Numbered from the stretch's first letter, positions 41,780-50,712 are shown. The stretch is 64,000 bases of DNA from Chitiniphilus shinanonensis DSM 23277 (GCF_000374805.1 NZ_KB895338.1:124001-188000); one strand, 5' to 3'. Numbers and translations: made by a program. Notes: generated by a model from the letters alone, not told the origin.

Positions 41780-41898
41780 CGGGTGAGGTGTGAGGAGTGA
41801 GGTGTGAAGGGTAACGTCAAAAGCAACGACCTGGTTTTGACGTTGCCTTTACACCTCACACCTCACACCTCACACCTCACACCTCACACCTCACATCA
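41780..41898. repeat. low-complexity inverted repeat with 7-bp tandem units
   Basis: Left arm of GGTGAGGTGTGAGGA-type units (41780-41810), perfect inner stem AACGTCAAAA (41813-41822) / TTTTGACGTT (41835-41844), then about six and a half tandem copies of ACACCTC (41851-41898) that pair with the left arm. It abuts the GH9 stop. Built like the 13.8-kb element, with a GGGTAA...TTGCCTTT inner part in both. Confidence 0.78.
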
Positions 41899-43671
41899 TC
41901 ATTCCGCCAGCCGGATGCACAACGCCAGGAACAGCCACGCGCCATGCGGCATCCACTGTTCGGTCCAGCGCCAGCTGTGCGCCATGGTCGCCACTTCGGC
42001 CGGGCGGAAGTCGATGTTCTGGTCGTCGTCGAAGCCGCCGGTGATGCCGTTGCACACGCCGCCGGGCGCGTTGAAGTAGCCGGGCTCGTAACGCGGGTTG
42101 TTGCGACCCCAGCCTTGCAGCATGCAGGCGTCGAACGGATTGGCGCCCAGCACCCAGTCCAGCGCGTGCTGGGCATGCGCGGTCAGGCGGGCGGCGAATT
42201 CCGGCTCGGCGGCGAACAGCTGGGCGCCACGCCGGTAGGCGGCGGCGACCGAACCCAGGCGCGCGTTCTCGCCCTGCCACCAGTAGCCCGATTCGTTGTC
42301 GTGCGGGATGAAGAACTGGGTCTTGCCGGCCTTGCCGTGCTGCTTCACGTACTGGCGCGGATAGCCGAACGGGTTGTTCACTTCGCCGGAGATCGCCAGT
42401 TCGTATTCGAACGCCTGGCGCAGCGCCTGGCGCACCCGGCCGGCCAGCGGATGGTCGGGCGCCACGTCCAGGAAGCGCGTCAACGCCAGGAACGGCAGAC
42501 CGGCCTCGGCGGCATGGAAGTAGCTGCGCTCGCCGGTGTCGTCGGCGCGGAACCAGCCTTCGGGCTGCTGGCGTTCCAGCAGCGCCAGCACGCGGCGCGC
42601 CGCGGCGTCGGCGTAGTCGCCCTCGCCGGTCCCCCCCAGCAGTTCCACCGCGGCCAGCAGCGCGCAGTAGTCGTCGATGATGTTCTCGACGCCGTCTTCC
42701 AGGTATTCGCGGTTGTGCGCCTGCAGGTGGGCGAAGCCGGTGCGCGCGGCGTTCAGGTAGTCGGCGCGGGTATGGCCTTCGCCGTCGCGCGGCAGCGTCG
42801 AGGCGCGGGCCAGCGCGGCGATGGCGACACCGCCGCCCTGGCGGTAGGCCGCCTGATACGTGGCGTACTTCTCGCCCTTCTGGGTCTTGTATTCGCAGAT
42901 GTCGCGCCGGTTCGGGTCCTTGGACCACTGGTCGAACACCGTCATGTAGAAGTAGCCGGCCGGATCCTGCATCCGCACCAGGTAATCGGCGCCGTGCAGG
43001 GCTTCGTCCACCAGCCGCTCGTTGAACCAGCGCGAGGCGAAGGCGATGGCCTCCTCGTGGGTCTTGACGTCGATGGTGTCGATGGAACGGCCGCTGATCC
43101 AGCGCGGCGTGGCGGTGAGGCGGCTCCAGCCGTCGATCAGGTTCCACACCACCTGCGGCGTCTGCTGCGGGTTCATGAACTGGGCGAACGACAGGTGGCT
43201 CAGGTACTTGGAGCAATCGCCCGAGGCGTCGTACCAGCCGCCGTGCACGTCGCGGCGCTCGTCGCTGCCCCACTTGGCGCGCGAGCGGTCGGCCAGGTCG
43301 AAGATGCCGGTGCAACGCTGGCCCTTGATGTAATGCAGGATGTCCGACAGCAGCAGGTCGCCGAACAGCCCCGGCCGGATGGCGAAGGTGTGCGACAGCA
43401 ACGGCGGCGTCACGTCGTCGATCGCCAGGAAGTATTCGCCCTCGTCGTCCAGCGCCGAGAAGTCGGCCCGCCAGTAGTGCCACGGCGCGGCGCCGGGCGC
43501 GCTCCAGCGCGCCACCTGGCCCAGAGCCTCCAGCTGGCCGTGCGCGACCCGCTCGCGGGTGTCGGCGCGGTAGACCGAGAAGCCGCCGGCGGCAAGGCCG
43601 GCCGGTGCCTCGAGCAGCGCCTGCTTGGCGCCGCCCGGCTCGAAACCGAGGTGATTGAACAGGATCTTCAT
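41899..43671 (-). CDS. GH9-family glycosidase, exo-beta-D-glucosaminidase-like
   Basis: 590 residues, no signal peptide. An N-terminal Ig-like region (residues 1-95, NHLGFEPGGAKQALLEAP) precedes an (alpha/alpha)6 GH9 catalytic domain. The GH9 nucleophile/base segment is HGGWYDASGDCSKY, and the C-terminal acid/base segment is in the final 30 residues (SWRWTEQWMPHGAW). The lack of a signal peptide and the neighbouring sugar kinase match the cytosolic GH9 glucosaminidases that split GlcN-GlcNAc or chitobiose-type oligosaccharides in Vibrio-like chitin operons. Substrate preference is inferred. GH9 family call strong; the exact enzyme moderate. Confidence 0.85.
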   Translation of the reverse strand: MKILFNHLGFEPGGAKQALLEAPAGLAAGGFSVYRADTRERVAHGQLEALGQVARWSAPGAAPWHYWRADFSALDDEGEYFLAIDDVTPPLLSHTFAIRPGLFGDLLLSDILHYIKGQRCTGIFDLADRSRAKWGSDERRDVHGGWYDASGDCSKYLSHLSFAQFMNPQQTPQVVWNLIDGWSRLTATPRWISGRSIDTIDVKTHEEAIAFASRWFNERLVDEALHGADYLVRMQDPAGYFYMTVFDQWSKDPNRRDICEYKTQKGEKYATYQAAYRQGGGVAIAALARASTLPRDGEGHTRADYLNAARTGFAHLQAHNREYLEDGVENIIDDYCALLAAVELLGGTGEGDYADAAARRVLALLERQQPEGWFRADDTGERSYFHAAEAGLPFLALTRFLDVAPDHPLAGRVRQALRQAFEYELAISGEVNNPFGYPRQYVKQHGKAGKTQFFIPHDNESGYWWQGENARLGSVAAAYRRGAQLFAAEPEFAARLTAHAQHALDWVLGANPFDACMLQGWGRNNPRYEPGYFNAPGGVCNGITGGFDDDQNIDFRPAEVATMAHSWRWTEQWMPHGAWLFLALCIRLAE

Positions 43672-43759
43672 GGCTTTTCCCTCCCGCTGTCGACGGTTTG
43701 TTTAGGTATGGGACTGCGTCGCTGGACGCAGCGCCGGCGGTGGCCGCCGGCGGCGAGGA

Positions 43760-44638
43760 TCAGAACAGACGTTTGGCGGTGAGCCAGTTGCGGACGGCGC
43801 CGATCATGCCGGCGTGGTTGCCCGCGGTGGCCAGCGCGATTTCGCTCATGTCGCGAAAATCGGGCAACAGGCACTCGTTGATGCGGCTTTCGATTTCGTC
43901 GTGGAAGCGCTGGCCCCGGCTGGCGATGCCGCCGCCGATCACCACCCGCTGCGGATTCAGGGCGTAGATCAGGTTGGCGATGCCGGTGGCGAGCAGGGTC
44001 AGCCAGTCGTCCACCACCTGGCGCAGCACCGGGTCGCCGCCGTCGTGGGCGGCGAAGATGGCGCGGCCGTCCAGCGTCTGGCCGGTGGCGGCGCGCGCGG
44101 CGTCGATCAGCCCGCGCATCGAGGCGTGGTCCTCCCACAGCTTGTCGGCGATGCGCATGTAGCCCCATTCGCCGGCGGCGGCGCGATGGCCGCGGTACAG
44201 CCGGTGGTCGATGACGATGCCACCGCCGATGCCGGTGCCGACCGTCAGTGCGATGTAGTTGCCGACGCCTTGCGCGGCGCCGCGCCAGCCCTCGGCCAGC
44301 GCCACGCAGTTGACGTCGTTCTCCACCGCCACCGGCAGGTTGAAGGCGTCGGCCAGCACTTGCAGCGGCGAGGTGCCGACGTAGTCGGGAATGGCCTCGG
44401 CGGCGGCGGTGACGAAGCCGGTGAGCGGATCGATCAGGCCCAGCGAGCTGACGGCGATACCGTCGGGCCGGCGCGCCTCGACCAGCGGCGCCGCCAGTTC
44501 CAGCAGGCGGTTGAGCACGAACTCGGCGCCGCGCTTGCCCTCGGTGTCGGCGACCCAGGTGTCGCCCACCACCCCGGTATCGGAGACGAAGCCATACTTG
44601 ATGTGCGTGCCGCCGATATCGAATGTCAACAGATTCAC
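43760..44638 (-). CDS. ROK-family sugar kinase, probably N-acetylglucosamine kinase
   Basis: 292 residues. Phosphate-binding loop FDIGGTHIKYG, ATP/sugar loop ENDVNCVALAEGWRGAAQ and catalytic GTGIGGGIVID. It starts at GTG 44638, where GTGA overlaps the ung stop (44635-44637), so it is coupled to ung. The Cys cluster (CxCGxxGCxE) that binds zinc in most ROK kinases is missing and replaced by EWGYMRIADKLWED. Next to the GH9 glycosidase, it most likely phosphorylates GlcNAc or glucosamine released in the cell. A transcription repressor is excluded because there is no DNA-binding domain. Confidence 0.85.
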   Translation of the reverse strand: MNLLTFDIGGTHIKYGFVSDTGVVGDTWVADTEGKRGAEFVLNRLLELAAPLVEARRPDGIAVSSLGLIDPLTGFVTAAAEAIPDYVGTSPLQVLADAFNLPVAVENDVNCVALAEGWRGAAQGVGNYIALTVGTGIGGGIVIDHRLYRGHRAAAGEWGYMRIADKLWEDHASMRGLIDAARAATGQTLDGRAIFAAHDGGDPVLRQVVDDWLTLLATGIANLIYALNPQRVVIGGGIASRGQRFHDEIESRINECLLPDFRDMSEIALATAGNHAGMIGAVRNWLTAKRLF

Positions 44639-45321
44639 GAACGGATTTCCCAATGGATCGGTGTCTTGCCGATGGATTGCAGATAATTGTTGGCCGCGCG
44701 GAAGTGGCCATTGCCGATGAAGCCGCGATGCGCCGATAGCGGCGAAGGATGAGGCGAGCTGAGCACGCAGTGGTGCGCCGGGTCGATCAGCGCGGCCTTC
44801 TTCTGCGCGTAGGCGCCCCACAGCAGGAACACCAGCCCTTCCCGCCGCCGCGCCAGTTCGGCGATCAGCCGGTCGGTGAGCACCTCCCAGCCCCGCTTGG
44901 CGTGAGCGCCGGCGCGGTCGGCCTCGACGGTGAGCACGCTGTTGAGCAGCAGCACGCCCTGCTCCGCCCACTCGGTCAACTGTCCGTGCTGCGGCGGGGT
45001 GTAGCCGTAGTCGCGCGCCAGTTCCTGCCAGATGTTGCGCAGGCTGGGCGGCGTGCGCACGCCGCGGGGGACCGAGAAACTCAGGCCGTGCGCCTCACCG
45101 GCGCCGTGATACGGGTCCTGGCCGAGGACGACCACCTTGACGTCGTCCGGCGCCACCGCTTCCAGCGCGGCGAACCAGTTTTCCCGGGCAGGATACACGG
45201 TCTTGCCGGCGGCCAGCTCGGCCACCAGGAATGCCGCAAGTCCGGCAAACGAAGGACTGTCGAGGGCGTCGCCGGCCAGTTCGCGCCAGGCCGGCGGCAT
45301 CATCTGCGCCAGCCAGTTCAT
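44635..45321 (-). CDS. ung: uracil-DNA glycosylase
   Basis: 228-residue family 1 glycosylase removing uracil from DNA. Water-activating loop VVVLGQDPYHGAG, Leu-intercalation loop HPSPLSAHRGFIG, and LLLNSVLTVE. Length normal. ATG 45321 overlaps the stop of the PilZ-like gene. The longer frame upstream is inside that gene. The PilZ-like/ung/ROK genes form one translationally linked set. Confidence 0.97.
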   Translation of the reverse strand: MNWLAQMMPPAWRELAGDALDSPSFAGLAAFLVAELAAGKTVYPARENWFAALEAVAPDDVKVVVLGQDPYHGAGEAHGLSFSVPRGVRTPPSLRNIWQELARDYGYTPPQHGQLTEWAEQGVLLLNSVLTVEADRAGAHAKRGWEVLTDRLIAELARRREGLVFLLWGAYAQKKAALIDPAHHCVLSSPHPSPLSAHRGFIGNGHFRAANNYLQSIGKTPIHWEIRS

Positions 45322-45800
45322 AGGCTGGCCTCGCGCTTGCGGCGGATCTGCTCGCGGTGATGGCGGAACACCATGCGCTCGAATGCTTCGCGCAGCCCCA
45401 GGTCGTCGATGACCCAGCGCGCCGCGACACGATGCCCGCCATTGGCGGCGTCGCAGGCGATGACCTGGGCCGGCAGCGTCAACAAAAAGGGCAAGGTGGC
45501 GCTGGGGCTGAAGCCCACCCAGCCGCACGTACCCACGGGCAGCGCCTGCTGCTGGAACCACACCGCATGCTCGATGCCGATGCGCACTTCGACACTGGGC
45601 GGCAGCGCCGGGGTCAGCAGTCGCGCCAGCCACACCAGTTGCAGGTCGAGCTTGGCGTCGCGCGGGTCGGGCACATCATCGCCCAGGTGTTCGATCGCGC
45701 CCAGCACGTCGAGAAAGCGCGCCGCCTCGAAGGGGGACTGGCTGGAGTCGGTCTGCCACGCCAGCGGCAGGCGCGACTGGAAATGCACGCCATCGTTCAT
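45318..45800 (-). CDS. atypical PilZ-like c-di-GMP receptor candidate
   Basis: 160 residues. FQSRLPLAWQTDSSQSPFEA, IEHLGDDVPDPRDAKLDLQL, LPPSVEVRIGIEHAVWFQQQ and SATLPFLLTLPAQVIACDAA follow the order seen in betaproteobacterial PilZ proteins with an atypical N-terminal domain. The canonical RxxxR motif is not clear. A likely cyclic-di-GMP or flagellar/motility-linked effector, but function is inferred. ATG 45800, with only a modest ribosome site; the stop overlaps ung. It is preceded by a hairpin and the TrmH-type gene upstream. Confidence 0.65.
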   Translation of the reverse strand: MNDGVHFQSRLPLAWQTDSSQSPFEAARFLDVLGAIEHLGDDVPDPRDAKLDLQLVWLARLLTPALPPSVEVRIGIEHAVWFQQQALPVGTCGWVGFSPSATLPFLLTLPAQVIACDAANGGHRVAARWVIDDLGLREAFERMVFRHHREQIRRKREASL

Positions 45801-45865
45801 GGGGGTTCCTTGGAAAGGTCGCCGGATTATAGCGGTTGGAAACACATTCAGAATTTGTCCAAACC

Positions 45866-45894
45866 CCGCGCTCCGGCAAGGTACGGAAGCGCGG
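45866..45894 (-). terminator. possible terminator after the TrmH-type gene
   Basis: Imperfect stem CCGCGCT-CCG / CGGAAGCGCGG with a GC loop starting 2 bp past the stop; followed by only a short T run (GGTTTGG). Low to moderate support. Confidence 0.4.
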
Positions 45895-45895
45895 C

Positions 45896-46687
45896 TCAGT
45901 CGCGCGCGGGGAACACGCCACCGTGCTGGCGCACCCGCTCGTACAGGCAGATCGCCGCCGCGGCGCCGACGTTGAGCGATTCGACCCCCGGCGCCATCGG
46001 AATACGCAGCCGCAACCGTGCCCGCGCCGCCAATTCGGGCGAGACGCCCTGCCCCTCGGCGCCCAGCGCCAGCGCCAGGTCGCCGGTCAGCGTGGCCTGG
46101 TGCAGATCGACCGCGCCATCGAGCAAGGTGGCGGCGACGACGCCATGGAATGCGTCGGCGAACGCCGGCAGGTCGGCGCGCTCGATCAGGTCGAGCAGGA
46201 AATGCGCGCCCATGCCGGCGCGCAGCACCTTGGGCGACCAGACGTCGGCGCAGCCCGGCGACAGCAGCACCTGCTGCACCCCCGCCGCCGCCGCGGTGCG
46301 CAGGATGGTGCCGACATTGCCCGGATCCTGCACGCCGTCGAGCAACAGGCACAGCCCGTCGCGACGCGGCGCAGCCGCCGCCGGCCAGGTGGTCAGCGCG
46401 AGGATGCCGGTGGGGCTCGGCAGTTCGGACAGCTCGGCGAACAGCGCCGGATCGATGGGCGTGGGTGGCAGGCCCGCGCGCTGCACCAGCGTGGCGATCT
46501 CGGGCGAGGTCAGACCCTGCGGAGTGACCAGCAGCCGCTCCGGACGCCAGCCGGCATCCAGCGCGCTGGCGAGCAGATGGGGGCCGTCGAGCAGCGTCTG
46601 ATGCGTCTTCAGGCGCTCGCGGCGCTGGGTGGACAGCTTGTGCAGCTGCTTGAACAGCGGATTGTGGCGGGACTGGATGATTTCCAT
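45896..46687 (-). CDS. TrmH/SpoU-family RNA 2'-O-methyltransferase
   Basis: 263-residue SPOUT methyltransferase. N-terminal substrate-binding domain (HNPLFKQLHKLSTQRRERLK, LLDGPHLLASALDAG) and the three SPOUT motifs: DPGNVGTILRTAAAAG, LALGAEGQGVSPEL and RIPMAPGVESLNVGAAAA. It methylates a ribose in rRNA or tRNA; the target is not determined. Length is typical for the 23S rRNA G2251- and TsnR-like group. Confidence 0.93.
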   Translation of the reverse strand: MEIIQSRHNPLFKQLHKLSTQRRERLKTHQTLLDGPHLLASALDAGWRPERLLVTPQGLTSPEIATLVQRAGLPPTPIDPALFAELSELPSPTGILALTTWPAAAAPRRDGLCLLLDGVQDPGNVGTILRTAAAAGVQQVLLSPGCADVWSPKVLRAGMGAHFLLDLIERADLPAFADAFHGVVAATLLDGAVDLHQATLTGDLALALGAEGQGVSPELAARARLRLRIPMAPGVESLNVGAAAAICLYERVRQHGGVFPARD

Positions 46688-46762
46688 GCGCGGCGGAATC
46701 GGTGATCGGCGGGCGCAGTGTAACCGTTGGCGCGAAATCAGCGTAGACCGGGCCGGCCGCGC

Positions 46763-48136
46763 TCAGCGCGGTGCGCTTTCCGCCAGCGCCTTGCAGGTCA
46801 ACTGGCAGATGCGGCGCAATGACTGGTAATCGGCTTCCGACAATGGCGCATCGTCGCCCCGGTCGGCGAACAGCATGCCCAGCGGCTTGTCGTGGACAAA
46901 GAGTGACATGGCACAGAAATCGTCCGGGCCGATCTGCTCGGTCAGCGCGGCCGGCAGCAAGGCGGCCCAACTTTCGCGCCGCTCGCCTTGCAGCCAGACG
47001 CATTGCGGCTTCTGCATCAGCTGGGCGAACAGGGTCGGCGCCTCCAGCCCGAGCGCGAAGCGTTGCAGCGGATCATCGTCGGCCACGCCCAGAGTGAAAC
47101 GCACACGCAGCGACTTGCCGTCCTGGCTGATCAGGATTAGCGCGATGCGCCGCATCTGCATGCCCTCGGCCAGCGCGTGCACCGCCAGCGACACGATATG
47201 GTTGGCGGCGGCGCCCTGCTTGCCGGCCAGGTGCAGCGCCTGCATCCGCTGCGCCAGCGGATCGGGGCGCGGCGGCGCGGCCGGCTTGGGCGGTGGCGGC
47301 AGCGGCCAGTCGCCGGGCAGCATCGCCAGCCAGCGTGCCGGCGGCCAGTCGATATCGCGCCAGTTTTCCTGGCGCGCGAATTCGAGCATGCGGCTCACCA
47401 ATACGCGCCACACCACGGCGTCGGGTTGCAGCAGCACCTGGGCGATGGCCTTGAGCGCATGCGTGACGTCGTCCTGCCACCAACCCTGGCGCACCGCCCC
47501 AGCAAGGCGTTGCGTGGCGTGCTGCATGGTCTGGCGCGGGGTGGCTTCGCCGCGTTCCCGGCACAAGGCGATCACGGCATCGGGCGTCTGCCAGGCGGCC
47601 AGCAGCCGTTCGAACGGCATCGGCCCGGGCGGCGGATCGCTGTCGACTTCGGCCAGGATGGCAAGCAGAGCGGGCATGCCGGAGAGCAAGGCGGCGGCGG
47701 TGACTTCGTCCGGGCGGGCGTCGTGGCGGCGCGCGGCGTAGTCGCGCGTCAGGGTGGTGGCGAAGCGCACGTTCAGCGTTTCGGCACGGAAGCGTTGCAG
47801 GCGGCGCGGGTCCTTGTCCAGCAGTTCCTCCACCGTGGGGCCGCGCACGAACTGTTCGACGAAGGGGGCGACGCCATACAGCAGCACCACCGATTCCAGC
47901 GCCACCACGTCCGACGCCAGGCTGGAGCGGATGCGCTGGTTGGCGGCGCGCAGCACCTTGACCGCCAGCAGCGGATCCTGGAGCACGATATCCGCCACGT
48001 CGGCCGGGTTGGCCCGCTCGCCGCGTCGCGCGAACGGCAGCAGCTTTTCGCGGGTAGCCTGCATCAGCGGCAACGGCCGGGCCCGCCAGTACGCCAGCGC
48101 CGCGGCCGGGTCGTGGGTGGGGTTCAGCGTCGCCAT
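46763..48136 (-). CDS. HDOD-domain protein with C-terminal GAF-like domain
   Basis: 457 residues. HDOD-like region of about residues 20-210 (ADVADIVLQDPLLAVKVLRA, SLASDVVALESVVLLYGVAP, VTAAALLSGMPALLAILAEV) and a GAF-like sensory domain at about 290-450 (VHALAEGMQMRRIALILISQ, FCAMSLFVHDKPLGMLFADR). HDOD proteins relay regulation of motility, biofilm or c-di-GMP signals; the ligand is unknown. Start ATG 48136 overlaps the methyltransferase stop by 13 bp. It lies downstream of motAB and in the same orientation. Confidence 0.85.
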   Translation of the reverse strand: MATLNPTHDPAAALAYWRARPLPLMQATREKLLPFARRGERANPADVADIVLQDPLLAVKVLRAANQRIRSSLASDVVALESVVLLYGVAPFVEQFVRGPTVEELLDKDPRRLQRFRAETLNVRFATTLTRDYAARRHDARPDEVTAAALLSGMPALLAILAEVDSDPPPGPMPFERLLAAWQTPDAVIALCRERGEATPRQTMQHATQRLAGAVRQGWWQDDVTHALKAIAQVLLQPDAVVWRVLVSRMLEFARQENWRDIDWPPARWLAMLPGDWPLPPPPKPAAPPRPDPLAQRMQALHLAGKQGAAANHIVSLAVHALAEGMQMRRIALILISQDGKSLRVRFTLGVADDDPLQRFALGLEAPTLFAQLMQKPQCVWLQGERRESWAALLPAALTEQIGPDDFCAMSLFVHDKPLGMLFADRGDDAPLSEADYQSLRRICQLTCKALAESAPR

Positions 48137-48852
48137 AGCAGCAGTTCGCTTCCTTTCCAGTCGCCCACCGGCAGCCGCAGCAGCGGCGGCTGGTCGGGCA
48201 CGGCAAAGCTGTTGCTGACGAACAGCGCGCCGGGCGGCAGTTCGCGGCTGATCTTGTCCCACAGCGCGGGCATGGCCACCGGCGACAGGTAGGCATACAC
48301 CACGTCGAACCCGGCCAGTGGCTGCTCGAACAGGTCGCGCCGCTCCCAGCGGGTCTGGCTGCGCGCGCGCAGGCGCATCCGGCCGATCAGCCACGGCAGC
48401 CAGGCGGTCTCGACGCCACAGCTGTGCACGTCCGGGCGGTGCCGGGCCAGCCAGGCCAGCACGGTGCCGGTGCCGGCGCCCAGGTCGAGGAAACGCGCGT
48501 TGGCGGGAATGTGCTGGGAAAGCAGCGCCATGGTGCGGGCGTTGCTGAGGAAGAGCGGCACCCGGCTCTTGATCACGCCGCCGTAGAGCAGCAGCAGGGT
48601 CAGCAGCCCCGCCGCCCAGTACCAGGCCGGCCAGGCCAGGATGTCGGCGGCCGCCACGGCCAGCGGGAATAGTAAATGGATCGGGCGCCACCAGCGGCCC
48701 TGGTGCAGCAGCGGCGCGGCCAGCGCGGCGGCGATGCCGACCAGCAGGGCGAAGGTCCAGCGGGAAATGGGCTGCCCGAGCAGGGCGAAGCCGGCGAAGA
48801 CCGTCAGGCAGGCGACGCCTTGCAGCGCCAGCAGTCGCGCCATCTGCGACAT
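48124..48852 (-). CDS. membrane-anchored SAM-dependent methyltransferase
   Basis: 242 residues. The first 95 residues hold three or four hydrophobic segments (LLALQGVACLTVFAGFALLG, TFALLVGIAAALAAPLLH, WYWAAGLLTLLLLYGGV); the rest is a class I methyltransferase domain with motif I FLDLGAGTGTVLAWLA and DVVYAYLSPVAMPALW. An N-terminal membrane anchor is unusual for this class. It lies 4 bp after motB and overlaps the HDOD gene, so all may be one motility-linked transcript. The substrate is unknown. Confidence 0.85.
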   Translation of the reverse strand: MSQMARLLALQGVACLTVFAGFALLGQPISRWTFALLVGIAAALAAPLLHQGRWWRPIHLLFPLAVAAADILAWPAWYWAAGLLTLLLLYGGVIKSRVPLFLSNARTMALLSQHIPANARFLDLGAGTGTVLAWLARHRPDVHSCGVETAWLPWLIGRMRLRARSQTRWERRDLFEQPLAGFDVVYAYLSPVAMPALWDKISRELPPGALFVSNSFAVPDQPPLLRLPVGDWKGSELLLWRR

Positions 48853-48856
48853 GGGA

Positions 48857-49756
48857 TCAGCTCGGCCTGACCGCGGCGATGGCGCTGGCCGGCGTGGCGT
48901 CGCTGTCGCCCATGCCGGCCTGGTCGCGGATATCCTGTTCCGCCTCGCGATTGAGCACGACGATGCTGATGCGGCGGTTGATCGGGTTGTAGATGTTCTT
49001 GGTGTCGAGCGGCACTTCGTCGGCGAAGCCGTTCACCCGCAATACCTTCTTGTCGTCGAGGCCGCCATTGACCAGTTCGCGCCGCGAGGCATTGGCGCGC
49101 TCGCTCGACAGCTCCCAGTTGCTGAAGCCGCGCAGGCCGCCGGCGAACTGCTGGGCGTCGGTATGGCCGGACAGCGACACCGAGTTGGGCACGTCGTTCA
49201 GCAGCCGGGCGATTTCGTCCAGGACGTCGCGGGCGTAGGGCTCCAGCTCGCTGCTGCCGGACTTGAACATCGGGCGGTTCTGCGCATCGACGATCTGGAT
49301 GCGCAGGCCCTCGGCCACCATGTCCAGGCGCAGCTGGTTCTTGAACTGCGCCAGTTTGGTGTTGCGCTTGGCCTTGTCCTCCATCAGCGCCTCGAACTTG
49401 CGCTTCAGCTCGGACAACCGCTTGCGATCGTGCGCGATGTCGGTCTGCTCGGCGCCGCCCTTCTTCATCTGCCCTTCGTCCTGGGTCAGATCCTTGCCGC
49501 CGCCCTTGATCAGCGATTCGGCCGCGCCGGCGCCGGTGCCGCCCTGGCTGGCGACGCGCAGCGGGTTGTTGAAGTAGTCGGAGATGCCCTTGAGGTTGCC
49601 CTTGGACACCGAGCCGAGCAGCCACATCAGCAGGAAGAACGCCATCATCGCGGTCACGAAGTCGGCGTAGGCGATCTTCCATGCGCCGCCGTGGTGACCA
49701 TGACCACCCTTCTTGATGCGCTTGACGACTATGGGGCGCTGGGAATCGTCGCTCAT
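48857..49756 (-). CDS. motB: flagellar stator protein MotB
   Basis: 299-residue peptidoglycan-anchored stator. A transmembrane segment near residues 28-50 with the proton-carrying Asp (AWKIAYADFVTAMMAFFLLM), a flexible plug region and the OmpA-type peptidoglycan-binding domain (FKSGSSELEPYARDVL, SLSGHTDAQQFAG, NRRISIVVLNREAEQ). The family and the neighbouring motA make this certain. It ends 4 bp before the methyltransferase gene. Confidence 0.97.
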   Translation of the reverse strand: MSDDSQRPIVVKRIKKGGHGHHGGAWKIAYADFVTAMMAFFLLMWLLGSVSKGNLKGISDYFNNPLRVASQGGTGAGAAESLIKGGGKDLTQDEGQMKKGGAEQTDIAHDRKRLSELKRKFEALMEDKAKRNTKLAQFKNQLRLDMVAEGLRIQIVDAQNRPMFKSGSSELEPYARDVLDEIARLLNDVPNSVSLSGHTDAQQFAGGLRGFSNWELSSERANASRRELVNGGLDDKKVLRVNGFADEVPLDTKNIYNPINRRISIVVLNREAEQDIRDQAGMGDSDATPASAIAAVRPS

Positions 49757-49774
49757 TTTGCTCTGCCGCCGGGC

Positions 49775-50635
49775 TTACTTGCCCTTGGTGCTCTTGACGA
49801 AGTCTTCCAGCTCCTTGAACGACGGGCGTTCGGCGGAAGACAGGGCCTTGCGGCCGAACTCGACGGCCACCTGCGGCGCGTAGCCGTTCAGGCTGGCCAG
49901 CAGGGTGACCTTGATGGTGCTGAGCAACTGGTGATCGTCCGCAGCCTTGCTCTCCAGCACCTTGGCGATGGGGCCGACGAAGCCGTAGCCCAGCAGAATC
50001 CCCATGAAGGTACCGACCAGCGCGGCGCCGACCAGCGGACCCAGTTCGGCCGGTGGCAGGTGCAGCGAGCCCATGGTGTGCACCACGCCCATCACCGCGG
50101 CCACGATACCGAACGCCGGCAGGCCGTCGGCGAGGTTGGTGATGGCGCTGGATGGCACCGACGCGTCGTGATGGTGCGCGTCGATTTCGACGTCCATCAG
50201 ATTTTCGATCTCGAAGGCATTCAGGTTGCCCCCCACCATCAGCCGCAGGTAGTCGGTCATGAACTCGACCGCGTGGTGGTCATGGGCGATCTTGGGGTAC
50301 TTGGCGAACAACGGGCTGTTGTGCGGATCCTCGACGTCGCCTTCGATCGACATCAGGCCTTCCTTGCGCACCTTGCCCAGGATTTCGAACATCAGGGCGA
50401 ACAGGTCCATGTAGAACGTCTTGTTGTACTTGGAACCCTTGAAGATGGTCGGAAACGCCTTGAGCACGGCCTTGAGCGGCTTGCCGCCATAGCTGACGAT
50501 CATGGCGCCGATGGCGCCGCCGAAGATGATGACGATTTCCGCAGGTTGCCAGAGCGCCGCGATATGGCCGCCCACCGAAGCGTAGGCACCAAGAATGCAG
50601 GCGACCATGAAAACGTAGCCGATGATGACGAACAT
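49775..50635 (-). CDS. motA: flagellar stator protein MotA
   Basis: 286 residues, four transmembrane segments. Cytosolic loop with conserved charged residues for the FliG interface (FEILGKVRKEGLMSIEGDVE). Ion channel segments PAFGIVAAVMGVVHTMG and LGPLVGAALVGTFMGILLGY, the latter holding the conserved Pro/Gly pattern. It pairs with motB 18 bp downstream. Upstream is a 142-bp spacer containing the only obvious promoter space for motAB. Confidence 0.97.
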   Translation of the reverse strand: MFVIIGYVFMVACILGAYASVGGHIAALWQPAEIVIIFGGAIGAMIVSYGGKPLKAVLKAFPTIFKGSKYNKTFYMDLFALMFEILGKVRKEGLMSIEGDVEDPHNSPLFAKYPKIAHDHHAVEFMTDYLRLMVGGNLNAFEIENLMDVEIDAHHHDASVPSSAITNLADGLPAFGIVAAVMGVVHTMGSLHLPPAELGPLVGAALVGTFMGILLGYGFVGPIAKVLESKAADDHQLLSTIKVTLLASLNGYAPQVAVEFGRKALSSAERPSFKELEDFVKSTKGK

Positions 50636-50712
50636 GCCTGGGGGTTACCTGTGGGGGTTGGTTCTTATCATGTCGCGGGGGTCGCGAGGAGACCGGCAAT
50701 TTTTGCCGCCCG

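Noticed and set aside
41851-41898. Tandem repeats that could be taken for a CRISPR array
   Set aside because: Units are 7 bp with no unique spacers and no cas genes; it is a simple tandem array forming one arm of an inverted repeat.
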